From Planctomycetota bacterium (lineage in GTDB: Bacteria; Planctomycetota; SZUA-567; H5-PLA8), in contig JABTUM010000001.1 in the NCBI GenBank assembly GCA_015075375.1, forward strand, positions 2,723,201-2,787,200: a DNA stretch of 64,000 nucleotides. The letters run 5' to 3'. The notes under the pieces are model-generated. The model searched no databases. It had not been told where the DNA came from and saw nothing but the letters and a program-made list of their open reading frames with translations. Every line of letters starts with the position of its first letter. The stretch's first letter is position 1. A program made the translations under genes and the position numbers. Of this stretch, positions 34,913 to 43,601 are shown in pieces.

Positions 34913-35863
34913 ATGTCCATGACCGAACAAGAGGCGCTGGCCAGCCTCAAGGTGATTTTGCACGTGGCGAAGGCCGATGGCGTGATCCAGCCCGAAGAGC
35001 GCACGGCGCTTGAGGATCTGCTGACCGTCGTCAAGCTGCCCGACGGCGCGACGCTCGACGGCTTGCTCAAAGAAGAGATCAAGCTCGACGACGAACTGGC
35101 GAAACTCAACAGCGCCGACGCGAAGAACGGAACCTTCCAGAGCGCCTACAGCATGGCGCACGCCGACGGGACCTGCACCAGCAAAGAGCAGGTGGTGCTG
35201 GACCACATTCGCGGGCGGCTGGGCATCAGCGAGGAAAGCTACTCGCTTGCGGGCCGCCTGTTCGGGGAGTTCAAGGACACGTTCACGCCGAACAATATCG
35301 TGCCGATTCACGATCCCGAACGCCGGCGCACGGAAGTCAACGCGGACATCCTGAAGTATTCGCTCATCGCCACGGTGCTGGGCGCGAACCCGCTTCCGAT
35401 CGTTTCGATCGGCACGGACTTGCTGGTGATCGGTGTGCAGCTCAAGATGATCCGCGACGTGGGGCAGTACTGGAACCACAAGGTGGACCGCGAGGCAGCC
35501 AAGAGCCTGATGCTCGGGGCGCTGGGCAGCACCGCGGCGCGGTTGGCGATCACCAACGTCGTTAAGTTCGTGCCGGGCTGGGGCTCGCTGGTCGGCGCCG
35601 GTGCTTCGTTCGTCACCACGTGGGGTCTGGGGCGCGTGGCGGATCAGTACTTCGCCAGCGGCGGGAAGCTGACCTCGGCCGAGCTGCGTTCGGCATTCAA
35701 GAATGCCAAGAAGGAAGGCGAGCAGGCTTATAAAGAGCACAAAGGCGAAGTCGAGGCCGCGCAAAAGAAGCACGCGGCCAAGGTCCAGGAACTCAACGCG
35801 CAGCTCAAGGCCGGGCAGATCACCGAGGCCGAATACCAGCGGCAGCTGGATCAGTTGGCCTGA
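34913..35863 (+). CDS. TerB-like/DUF697 domain protein with SHOCT-like tail
   Basis: 316 aa. The N-terminal half is a TerB-like helical domain: LKVILHVAKADGVIQPEER, then the repeat-like SAYSMAHADGTCTSKEQ, both with the TerB acidic A(K/H)ADG motif. The middle resembles DUF697 (YcjF/EcsC-like membrane-associated helices: KYSLIATVLGANPLPIVSIG and KFVPGWGSLVGAGASFVTTW). The last 25 residues (LNAQLKAGQITEAEYQRQLD) look like a SHOCT module. AGGAGG at 34899-34904, 8 nt from the start, fixes ATG 34913. It is followed by a strong terminator, so it ends its transcript. A membrane-stress or tellurite-type role is only suggested by the domains. Confidence 0.8.
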   Translation: MSMTEQEALASLKVILHVAKADGVIQPEERTALEDLLTVVKLPDGATLDGLLKEEIKLDDELAKLNSADAKNGTFQSAYSMAHADGTCTSKEQVVLDHIRGRLGISEESYSLAGRLFGEFKDTFTPNNIVPIHDPERRRTEVNADILKYSLIATVLGANPLPIVSIGTDLLVIGVQLKMIRDVGQYWNHKVDREAAKSLMLGALGSTAARLAITNVVKFVPGWGSLVGAGASFVTTWGLGRVADQYFASGGKLTSAELRSAFKNAKKEGEQAYKEHKGEVEAAQKKHAAKVQELNAQLKAGQITEAEYQRQLDQLA

Positions 35864-35889
35864 AGTCCGAAAGCCAGCGAGCAGTCCTT

Positions 35890-35926
35890 ACGGGCCGTGC
35901 ATTTCGATGCGCGGCCCGTTTTATTT
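35890..35926 (+). terminator. Intrinsic terminator with UUCG tetraloop
   Basis: A 13-bp stem (ACGGGCCGTGCAT pairing with ATGCGCGGCCCGT, one G-U) closes a TTCG loop at 35890-35919 and runs into TTTTATTT. It lies 27 bp after the TerB/DUF697 stop. It is oriented for the plus strand; on the minus strand, after the GNAT gene, no U-run follows. Confidence 0.9.
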
Positions 35927-36397
35927 GCGCTTTCCCGCCAGCGGTTTGGCCAAGACGAGGTCAGCGGTCGTATAGCCCAGCTTCTCGTACAGCGCCCGCG
36001 CCGCCGCGTTATGTCCGAAGACATGCAGCCGCACTTCCCGGCAACCCAGCGCTTGGGCGCGGCGCTCGAAGAGCCGCATCGCCTGCGTACCCAAGCCCCG
36101 CCTGCGGAAGGGCGCGAGGATGTAGATCTGGCACAGGAAGAGGCTGCGCTGGCCCTGTTTCGCGTACCACAGATAGCCGACGATGCGGGCGCCTTCGCGG
36201 AGCGTATCGAAGTAATGCCCGGGCGTGCGTGAGGCATGGGGCAGCATGGTTTGGAGCTGCGTACGAGCGTTTCGGCGGGCTGTCTTAAGAGGGAGGGCAT
36301 CGGCGCGCGCACGGTCGCGCGGGTAATCGCGCAGGATCATGCGCATAAGCGTGCGGTATTCGCCGGGGGTGCAGGGAGTGCGGCGCATGGAGGCCAT
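35921..36397 (-). CDS. GNAT-family N-acetyltransferase
   Basis: 158 aa. The acetyl-CoA-binding motif A is clear: LCQIYILAPFRRRGLGTQAM (beta4 and the R/Q-x-x-G-x-G/A loop). It is followed by the HVFGHNAAARALYEKLGY ending typical of the fold. The N-terminal substrate region (MRMILRDYPRDRARADAL) is basic. The substrate is unknown. The start is ATG 36397 or ATG 36388; no strong SD separates them. It lies 17 bp after the tex stop on the same strand, so it may be read through from tex. Confidence 0.85.
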   Translation of the reverse strand: MASMRRTPCTPGEYRTLMRMILRDYPRDRARADALPLKTARRNARTQLQTMLPHASRTPGHYFDTLREGARIVGYLWYAKQGQRSLFLCQIYILAPFRRRGLGTQAMRLFERRAQALGCREVRLHVFGHNAAARALYEKLGYTTADLVLAKPLAGKRK

Positions 36398-36414
36398 CCC
36401 TGCGGGCGGGCGCG

Positions 36415-39267
36415 TTATTCTTCCTGGTCGCCGAGGCCGGCCTTCTTGAGCAGATCGCCCAAGGTCGATCCTCCGCCGTCCTGGTTGCGCAGGCGCTGGC
36501 GGACTTCGTCGCGCGAAGCCTCGTCGCCGCGGCGCGGGCCGTCCTTGCGCATCTTGCGCGGGTCCTTCTTGCCCTTGCCGGCTTTGTCGAAGAACTTGGC
36601 GAATTCGGGCTTGATGGCCGGCTTCTCGTCGGGCTTGGCGCGCTTGGGCCGGCCGTCGCGTCCTCCGGGGCCGCCTGGGCCTCCCGGTCCGCTTCTGCCA
36701 CCCGGTGCGCCGCGTCGTTCGCCGCGTCCGCCCTCACGCGGGGGACCGCCGGCTGGTGCGCCGGGGCCGCCGGCAACGGGGGCTCCGGCTGCCGCCGCCG
36801 CGCCTTCGCGCGGCTTGCGCGGACCGCGGGGCCCGCGCGGACGCGAACTGCGTTCGCCGCGCCCGCCGGCCGCGGCTTCCGCCGATTCCAGCGCCTTGAT
36901 CGAGAGACTGATGCGCTTCTTGCCCGTATCGATGCCGATCACCTTTACGCGCACGGCTTGACCGACGGTCAAGAGCGCCGCCGGATCACGCACGTAGCGG
37001 TGCGAGAGTTCGCTGATGTGGACCAAGCCGTCCTGATGCACGCCCAGATCGACGAACGCGCCGAACGCCGTCAGGTTCGTCACGACGCCGTTGAGCACCA
37101 TTTCGGGCTTCAGGTCGGCGACGTCCTGCACGCCTTCGTTGCCTTCGGGCAGCGCGAATGTCCCGCGCGGATCGCGGCCGGGGTGGCGCAGTTCCCAGAA
37201 GATATCCTTCAGGGTGTGCTCGCTGACTTCGGCCGAGCGGAACTCCTCGAGGCGCAGCTTGTTGACGTGCTCGGCGTTCCCGGCCAGGTCCGCGGCCGCG
37301 ACCCCCGCCTTCTGCGCCATCGCTTCGACCAGCTCGTAGCGCTCGGGGTGAATGGCCGTGTTGTCCAGCGGGTTCTCGCCGCCTTTGATGCGCAGGAAGC
37401 CGACGGCTTGCGTGTAGGCCCGCTCGCCCAGCCCTTCGACGTCTTTCAGCGTGACGCGGCGCTTGAAGCCGCCCAGCACTTCGCGCGCGGCGACGATCTT
37501 CGCGGCCTTCTCGGCGTCAAGTCCGGCCACATGGGCGAGCAGTTCGACGCTGGCTTTGTTCAAGTCCACACCGACGCGATTCACGCAACTGTCGACCACC
37601 TCGACGAGCTTGTGCTTCAGGAACTCCCCGCCCAGATCGTGCTGGTATTGGCCGACACCGATGAATCGCGGGTTGAGTTTCACCAATTCGGCCAGCGGAT
37701 CCTGCAGGCGCCGGCCGATGGAGACCGCGGCGCGCGCGGCCAGTTCCAATTTCGGAAACTCCTGCTTCGCTTCCTTCGAGGAGCTGAACGCGGCAGCGCC
37801 GGCTTCGTTGACCAGCACGCGCCCGACGCGGCGCGGCAGTTCGCCCGAAATCAGCACTTCGCGCACGAAGGCGTCGGCCGCCCGGCCGCTGCTGCCGTTC
37901 CCGATGGCGATCACTTCCACCGTGTGTTCGGTGAGCATGCGAATCAGGGTCGCGCGTGCTTTGATGCGGGGGTCTTCAGCAGGGGCTGCGGCTTCGGCCG
38001 GCGGCGCGGCTTCGGCGGCCGCAGGCGCTTCCGGCGCCGGAGCCGTTTCGGGCTCGGCGGCCGGCGCGGGAGCAACTTCTAAAGGAGCGGGCGCTTCGGC
38101 GGGAATCGCGGCGCTGCCCGCTTCGGCCGGCGCGGCGCCTTCCGCTTGAGCGGCTTCGGCGGCCGGCTTCGATTCGGTCTTCTTCTTTTGCTTGGGCTGC
38201 GGCTGTTCGCGGCGCAGGTACACCTTCTCCTGCGTGACGACGGCCCCGGCTTCGTCGAGCAGCACCAGATGGACGGCTCCGGCCCGCGCGGGGCCCACCG
38301 CCAGCACGCGGCGGTTCCCGAAGGGAGCTTGGAGCAGCAGCGCGCGAAGGTTGCGCCCGAAGAGTTCCGCCGCGGCCTGTTCGGCGCGCTGGCGCAGCTC
38401 GCGGCGCAGTTCTTTTTCCAAGGCCGGCAGGAGAATCCGGTCGAGACAGGTGCGCAGCGCTTCTTCCAACGCCGGCGCGAAGATCGTCCCGGGCTTCAGT
38501 TCCAGCTTGGCCTGCACCAGCTCCTGAAGCTTCTCGCGGGGATACTCCAGCGCGACCTTGAGCTTCTTTTCGCTTTCGCCGCGCAAGACCGCCAGCACGC
38601 GGTGCGAGGGCAGCTTGCCGACGGGTTCGCGGAACGCGGAGAAGTTCGCGTACTTGGTCTTGGCCAGATCGACGCCTTCGCGCGGACCGGCGGCGAGGTG
38701 CGCTTCTTCGGCCAGGAGCTTGCGGGCGGCGCCGCGAATTTCGGGATCGTAAGCCAGCCGTTCGGCCACCAGGGCTTGGGCGCCGGCCACGGCCTGCGCG
38801 GTTTCCTTCACTTCCTTTTCGGCATTGAGGTACGGCGCGGCCAGCTCGTCGAGCGTGGCGGCCTGCGCTTCCTGCTTGAAGAAGATCTCGGCCAGCGGGA
38901 CGAGGTTCTGATCGCGCGCGCGGTCCGCGGGATTCTTTTTGGTGCGCGGGCTGTAGGGGAGGTACAGGTCTTCCAGGGCCGGCCGGTTGGGCGCGGCGCT
39001 GATCTTCGAGCGCAGGTCGTCGGTCAGTTGCCCACCGGCCTGCATCGAATTGAGAATCACCTGCCGGCGCGTCTCGAGTTCGGTGACGGCCTGGAAGCGG
39101 TCGGCAATGACCTGGACCTTGGTCTCGCTGAGGTTGCCGGTCTGCTCTTTACGGTAGCGCGCCACGAAGGGCACGGCGTAACCGTCCTTGAGCAGATCCA
39201 GCGTCCCGGAGACTTGCTCGGGCTGAATCTTCAAGTCCTGGGCCAGCGATTCAACAAGGGTGCTCAT
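36415..39267 (-). CDS. tex: Tex-family RNA-binding protein with insertion and long tail
   Basis: 950 aa, against about 750-780 for usual Tex. Order: helical N-terminal domain (ALEDLYLPYSPRTKKNPADR is a hallmark), YqgF-like domain, helix-hairpin-helix region (VGVDLNKASVELLAHVAGLD), and an S1 domain (MVLNGVVTNLTAFGAFVDLG followed by HQDGLVHISELS). Two oddities are visible. A Lys then Ala/Pro/Glu-rich insert of about 80 residues (about 354-432, DNA 37972-38208) splits the YqgF domain, whose usual Asp-Pro-Gly is Gly-Pro-Ala here. After S1 there is a Gly/Pro/Arg/Lys tail of about 120 residues ending in a conserved-looking STLGDLLKKAGLGDQ. ATG 39267 is chosen because Tex homology begins there. Role: transcription or RNA turnover. 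Confidence 0.93.
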   Translation of the reverse strand: MSTLVESLAQDLKIQPEQVSGTLDLLKDGYAVPFVARYRKEQTGNLSETKVQVIADRFQAVTELETRRQVILNSMQAGGQLTDDLRSKISAAPNRPALEDLYLPYSPRTKKNPADRARDQNLVPLAEIFFKQEAQAATLDELAAPYLNAEKEVKETAQAVAGAQALVAERLAYDPEIRGAARKLLAEEAHLAAGPREGVDLAKTKYANFSAFREPVGKLPSHRVLAVLRGESEKKLKVALEYPREKLQELVQAKLELKPGTIFAPALEEALRTCLDRILLPALEKELRRELRQRAEQAAAELFGRNLRALLLQAPFGNRRVLAVGPARAGAVHLVLLDEAGAVVTQEKVYLRREQPQPKQKKKTESKPAAEAAQAEGAAPAEAGSAAIPAEAPAPLEVAPAPAAEPETAPAPEAPAAAEAAPPAEAAAPAEDPRIKARATLIRMLTEHTVEVIAIGNGSSGRAADAFVREVLISGELPRRVGRVLVNEAGAAAFSSSKEAKQEFPKLELAARAAVSIGRRLQDPLAELVKLNPRFIGVGQYQHDLGGEFLKHKLVEVVDSCVNRVGVDLNKASVELLAHVAGLDAEKAAKIVAAREVLGGFKRRVTLKDVEGLGERAYTQAVGFLRIKGGENPLDNTAIHPERYELVEAMAQKAGVAAADLAGNAEHVNKLRLEEFRSAEVSEHTLKDIFWELRHPGRDPRGTFALPEGNEGVQDVADLKPEMVLNGVVTNLTAFGAFVDLGVHQDGLVHISELSHRYVRDPAALLTVGQAVRVKVIGIDTGKKRISLSIKALESAEAAAGGRGERSSRPRGPRGPRKPREGAAAAAGAPVAGGPGAPAGGPPREGGRGERRGAPGGRSGPGGPGGPGGRDGRPKRAKPDEKPAIKPEFAKFFDKAGKGKKDPRKMRKDGPRRGDEASRDEVRQRLRNQDGGGSTLGDLLKKAGLGDQEE

Positions 39268-39469
39268 GTTGGCAACCTGCACGTTAGGGGGTGTCGTGTA
39301 GCAGCGTGCGGGTACTGTACCCAACGAGAGCGGGTTGAACAGCACACAATCGGAGGAAGGGCCTGCTTTATAGGCGCTTCACCGGCGGCATCTCCCATTG
39401 ATCGTATGGTTGATCGACCACAACGGCTTACCGTCGTCTGGATGAATTAAAGCTGGAACGGGATGCTCC

Positions 39470-40375
39470 TCACCCCTCCAGCTTGAAGCCCTGACGCTTT
39501 GCCAGCGCGCGCAGCCATTCGGCGCATTCGGCGTAACGCTGCCCCAGGTTATCCAAGCTACCCAGGTCGATGCCCACGGGGCCGTCGTAACCTTGGCGGG
39601 CCAGTTCCGCGAAGAGCGCCTCGAAATCCACGGTGCCTAGGCCGGGCGGGAGGTGGCGGTTGTCGGTCCCGTCGTTGTCCGCCACGTGCAGGCCCGCGAT
39701 ACGGCCTTCGAGTTTGCGCGCCGATAGCGGGAGGAGTTCTTTCTGCGCCTGCAGGTGCGCGCAGTCGAAGTTGGCTTTGAAGTTCGGCCGGCCGACGTGA
39801 TCCATCAGGCGCAGCATCGAATCGGTCCCGCTGATCATTTCTCCTACGCGCGGCTCGATGATCAGGTCCAGTCCTGCGTCGGCGGCCAGATCGGCGCAGC
39901 GCCGCACGCTCTCGGCCAGCGCGTCCCATTGCCGCGCCCACGAGAAGCCCTCGGGCACGCGGATCCGGTATTCCTCTTTGAACTTGATCGCGCCGACGTA
40001 AGGCTGGGCGCCGAGGAATTCGACCGGCGGGGTGAAGCTGGCGATGTGGACCGTCCGCGCGCCCAGGTACGCCGCCGTCTCGACGCCCAGCCGGAAGATG
40101 CCGTACGCCGCTTCGCGTTCCTCGGGGTTCTGGCTGACCAGCGGCCGCAGGACCGGACAGAAGTTCACGCATTGCATCTCGCGGCGCGCGAGGGCCTCCT
40201 TGAAGCGTTCGCGCGCGCCGTGCATGGCGCGGATGTGTTCGGCGCCGACGCCCTCCAGCTCGATGTAGCGAAAGCCGAGCGCCCGCAGTTCGTCCACGGC
40301 CTTCAGGCCGTCGTCGAGCGTGGGCGGATAGCCGTAGCGGTCGATCGTGTAGAGGTAGCAGGCGGTCAGCAGCAT
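39470..40375 (-). CDS. Sugar phosphate isomerase/epimerase (xylose-isomerase-like TIM barrel)
   Basis: 301 aa, AP-endonuclease-2-like TIM barrel. Metal and active-site elements visible are the early LGFRYIELEG, the Glu in DLIIEPRVGEM, the Asp/His in KANFDCAHLQAQ, the His in GLHVADNDGTDNRHLPPGLG and the late Asp in PVGIDLG. These match the Glu-Asp-His-Glu metal set of the family, though the last position is Asp here. The substrate is probably a sugar or inositol derivative, not determinable. AAAGGAG precedes ATG 40375. It is divergent from the AraC regulator at 40472 across 96 bp, a typical regulator-target pair. Confidence 0.87.
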   Translation of the reverse strand: MLLTACYLYTIDRYGYPPTLDDGLKAVDELRALGFRYIELEGVGAEHIRAMHGARERFKEALARREMQCVNFCPVLRPLVSQNPEEREAAYGIFRLGVETAAYLGARTVHIASFTPPVEFLGAQPYVGAIKFKEEYRIRVPEGFSWARQWDALAESVRRCADLAADAGLDLIIEPRVGEMISGTDSMLRLMDHVGRPNFKANFDCAHLQAQKELLPLSARKLEGRIAGLHVADNDGTDNRHLPPGLGTVDFEALFAELARQGYDGPVGIDLGSLDNLGQRYAECAEWLRALAKRQGFKLEG

Positions 40376-40471
40376 GGTCCAGCTCCTTTGTGTGGGGCGC
40401 GTTCTCCCTGCGCATGCTTACCTATACCCGCTCCACCATGTGCCGATCCGATGATTGACTAGGCCGTTTCG

Positions 40472-41344
40472 ATGCTTCAAGATGCGCCCATGGCGGACTT
40501 CGAGATCGCGCGTCTGGTCGTCGCGCTGTACCAGGAGAAAGGGCACCGCTACCGCTTCCGCGGCGAACGCCACGCGGGGCTGTGGGAACTGTTCTGCCTC
40601 GACCGTGGCCGCGCGTTCGTGCGCGTCGGTACGCAGCGCTTTCAGGCGCGCCCCGGCGATGCCTTTCTGTATCCGCCCGGCGCATTCCACCAGCATCAGG
40701 CCACGCGCGGGCAGGCGCCGCATTACTTCACGGTCGCGTTCACGGCGCGGCACGCGGGGATCTTGAAGCGCCTGTGCGGGCGGGCGTGGAAACTGCCGGG
40801 ACCGCTGCGCGCGCAGTTGGCGCGGCTGGTGGCCGAGGAACCTCATCGGCTGGCCGCCGGGACGCTGCGCCGTGCGCTGCTGGCGCAGTTCCTTTCCGAA
40901 TGGCTGCGCTTGGCGGAGGGCGAAGCGGCGCCGCGCGCCGAAACCGCGGCGCCGCGCGTGACGTATCACGAGAACGCGGCTCAGGCCGCCGTCGCCCGTG
41001 CGCTGGAGTATATCGATGCGCACCCGGACGAGAACGTGAGCTTGCAAGCCGCGGCGCGCGCGGCGGGCGTCTCGCCGCCGTACTTAAGGCAGCTTGCGCG
41101 GGCCGAACTGGGGCACAGCTTGCGCGAAGAAGCCAAGCGCCGCCGCGTTGCGCGCGCCAAGCACCTGCTTTCCCACGGCACCGGCAACGTGAAGGAAGTG
41201 GCCGCCGCCGTGGGTTACGAGGACGTGAGCGCCTTTACGCGCGCGTTTCGACGGGTGGAAGGTTTGGCGCCGCGCGCCTACGCGCGGACGATCGCCGCGC
41301 GCGGGCCGACGCCGCTGCCCGAGTGGTTCAAGAAGCGGCGGTGA
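40472..41344 (+). CDS. AraC-family transcriptional regulator
   Basis: 290 aa. The cupin-like N-terminal domain (about 20-100) contains RPGDAFLYPPGAFHQHQAT. The C-terminal AraC DNA-binding domain (about 180-275) contains VSLQAAARAAGVSPPYLRQL and VKEVAAAVGYEDVSAFTRAF followed by APRAYAR. ATG 40472 is drawn; ATG 40490 (MADFE) would also give a complete protein. It shares a 96-bp divergent promoter region with the isomerase gene, and is convergent, 15 bp apart, with the DUF6785 triplet. The most economical target is the isomerase. Confidence 0.9.
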   Translation: MLQDAPMADFEIARLVVALYQEKGHRYRFRGERHAGLWELFCLDRGRAFVRVGTQRFQARPGDAFLYPPGAFHQHQATRGQAPHYFTVAFTARHAGILKRLCGRAWKLPGPLRAQLARLVAEEPHRLAAGTLRRALLAQFLSEWLRLAEGEAAPRAETAAPRVTYHENAAQAAVARALEYIDAHPDENVSLQAAARAAGVSPPYLRQLARAELGHSLREEAKRRRVARAKHLLSHGTGNVKEVAAAVGYEDVSAFTRAFRRVEGLAPRAYARTIAARGPTPLPEWFKKRR

Positions 41345-41359
41345 GCAGAGGTAAAGGCA

Positions 41360-43498
41360 TCAGCCCATCCGGATCGCGTAGCCGTGCTTGTGGCCCAGCC
41401 AGAGCGCGATGAGCGTCCAGAAGACCGCGGCCAGCGCTTCGCCGATGACGAGCCCGATGAAGAAGCGGCGCGATTCGTTATAGAGTTTCATCCCGCCGAA
41501 CTTCGAGACGAGCCATTTGAAGAGCCAGCCCAGGAAGAAGGCGAACCAGAGCCGGTCGATGGTCCCGGCCATCCAGAGCACGTATCCGGAAGGGTGCGGC
41601 CACCAGAACAGGAAGCGCCGCGCGGCCACGAATCCCGCCAGCACCGCCGCGCCCACGGCCATCCAGGCCAGCTTGTTCCAATCGCGCTGCGCTTCTTTGG
41701 GCCGTTCGGAGAGGGGGATCTGCTTGCCTTGCGCCGCCGCCTCGGCTTCTTTCTTGGTGTAGCTGTCGACCTTGGCCGAGGTGCGTCCGATCCGTTCGGC
41801 TTCGTCGCGCGGATACGGGTTGAAGAACCAACCGAACCCGTTCACGCCGCCTTGGGTGTACGCGATGGTCAGGAACGTCCCGAAACTCAAGGCCAGCATC
41901 AACGCCACGGCCGCGGCCATGCCGCCCAGCGCGTGCGTCCCGCGCAGTCCGGCGGTGCGCGCGAGATGCAGGCAGTTCATGATGTGCGGCAGCGGCACGA
42001 TGCGATACCAGTCGGCGCTGAACATGCGGTCCCAGATCGTGAGCATCACGGTGTTCTTGGCGCCCATGACCGTCGGCGGAACCGCCGCCTGCAGGATCTG
42101 CACAGGGAAGTTGGCGAACTGCATCGAGAAGACGCCGGCCTCCGCGACCAGCCGCGCCAGGCCGGTCATGACCAGGATAAAGAGCATCACGATCGCCACG
42201 CCGTAGTACCACGTCACGCCGGCCCACGAGAGCCACATCACCGAACCGGTCGCGCCGAGGGCGAAGATGCCCCAGAGCAGGCGCGGCGAGGGTTCTCCCG
42301 GCCGTGCTTCGTACGGTTCGCGGCCCAGCGCCTGCCGCAGCGTGCGGCCCAGTTCGCTGCGCGCCGCCCAGAAGCCCAGCAGCACCATGGCCAGCAGCGC
42401 TCCGGCGCCCTGCGCGTTGTACGATTCGTTCAGTACCGCGCCGCCGTGGGTCGTCATCAGCGCGAGGTTGCAGAGCTTCTGGACGATGTAGAAGAACCAG
42501 AGGCTGAAAGCGACTTCCAGCGAGAGCAGGTAAGTCAGCCCCACGATGGACGGGAAGAAATGAAAGTGGATCGAGCCCAGGTTGTTCCACGGCGGCTCGG
42601 TCAGGTACTTGGTGTTCCAGTTCCAGTTTTCCAGCGGGAAGGTCGGCACGTTGGGATAGTAGGAGTTCAACGCGTTGACGCTGTGAACCAGGAACGTAGT
42701 CAGGATGCCCAAACGCGCCAGCCCGTGCGAGAGGAACGGTTGGGACTTGCCGCTGGGATCGCCGACGCCCGCGAGCATCTCTTCGGGCACCTGAGCCATG
42801 GGGAAGGGCAGGCGTTCCTGCTCCGACCAGCGTTTGTGCAGCAGCGCCGCGATCGAGAACCACAGCCCGTACATGCACGCGACCACGATGCTCCAGCGCC
42901 AGTACGGACCCCACCACGCCGCCCACGGCACCGACTGTCCCTGAGGCAGCCCCGTATAGAACCATTCCACCGGCCGCGGTTCCGGGGAGCTGGGGTCGAG
43001 CGGATCGCTGGGGAAGAATCCGGGACTTAAAAACGGGTGAACCAGTTCGGTCAGGTTGTTCTCGGGCCGCGCGTGGAAGATCGGACCGGTCACGCCGGTG
43101 CTGAAGAAGGCCCAGAAGCCCACCCCGGGCACCGCATAGACGACGTACGTCATCACGAAGACGAGGGTCAAGTCCTGCCGCGTCAGTCCCAAGGAGCGCC
43201 CGGCCATACGGACCGCGAGGTTCAGGCCCACCACCAGGAGCAGCAAGTAGACCACCGGGAGCATTGGGAACGAATTGAAGCTGAACCAGCTCGCCGCCAG
43301 CACAAAGTCGCTGTAGGGCACGAAGACGCTGAGGATCATGATGCCGATGAGCGCCACGATCCAGCCGCGCCACGTCGGGGCTTCGGAGACGTGTGCCTGC
43401 AACCCCTGCAACTGATCCAGGCGATCGCGCGCGATCTTGGGGCCTTCGCGCCACGGATGGTCGCTGGGGTCGCTGGAGGGCTGTTCGGCTTCAGGCAT
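41360..43498 (-). CDS. DUF6785/DUF6784-type polytopic membrane protein, copy 3
   Basis: 712 aa, about fourteen hydrophobic segments, N-terminus cytosolic and polar. Motifs shared by all three tandem copies: TWRGW before helix 1, then SFPMLPV, GLTRQDLTLVFVMTYVVYAV followed by PGVGFW, a VEWFYTGLPQGQSVPW loop, PFPMAQVPEEM, KYLTEPPW, GLTYLLSLEVAFSLWFFY, and the C-terminal RRFLFWWPHPSGYVLWM. This pattern fits DUF6785 plus DUF6784 proteins of planctomycete-like bacteria. OPT-like transport has been my working guess, without proof. ATG 43498 gives the shared start; the SD is weak. Last gene of the triplet. Confidence 0.75.
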   Translation of the reverse strand: MPEAEQPSSDPSDHPWREGPKIARDRLDQLQGLQAHVSEAPTWRGWIVALIGIMILSVFVPYSDFVLAASWFSFNSFPMLPVVYLLLLVVGLNLAVRMAGRSLGLTRQDLTLVFVMTYVVYAVPGVGFWAFFSTGVTGPIFHARPENNLTELVHPFLSPGFFPSDPLDPSSPEPRPVEWFYTGLPQGQSVPWAAWWGPYWRWSIVVACMYGLWFSIAALLHKRWSEQERLPFPMAQVPEEMLAGVGDPSGKSQPFLSHGLARLGILTTFLVHSVNALNSYYPNVPTFPLENWNWNTKYLTEPPWNNLGSIHFHFFPSIVGLTYLLSLEVAFSLWFFYIVQKLCNLALMTTHGGAVLNESYNAQGAGALLAMVLLGFWAARSELGRTLRQALGREPYEARPGEPSPRLLWGIFALGATGSVMWLSWAGVTWYYGVAIVMLFILVMTGLARLVAEAGVFSMQFANFPVQILQAAVPPTVMGAKNTVMLTIWDRMFSADWYRIVPLPHIMNCLHLARTAGLRGTHALGGMAAAVALMLALSFGTFLTIAYTQGGVNGFGWFFNPYPRDEAERIGRTSAKVDSYTKKEAEAAAQGKQIPLSERPKEAQRDWNKLAWMAVGAAVLAGFVAARRFLFWWPHPSGYVLWMAGTIDRLWFAFFLGWLFKWLVSKFGGMKLYNESRRFFIGLVIGEALAAVFWTLIALWLGHKHGYAIRMG

Positions 43499-43601
43499 AA
43501 GGTTACTTCGATAGCCTTCCCGGCCGCCTATCGCAAGCACAAGCCGCGAATTGCGGTCGCTTGTGGGCCGTCTTCGTGCGCCAAAGCGAAGAAAGTACCG
43601 C

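Noticed and set aside
37972..38208. Repeat-like Ala/Pro/Glu stretch as an assembly artefact in tex
   Set aside because: Codons vary normally, the frame is kept on both sides and the YqgF halves join logically, so it is treated as a real insertion.
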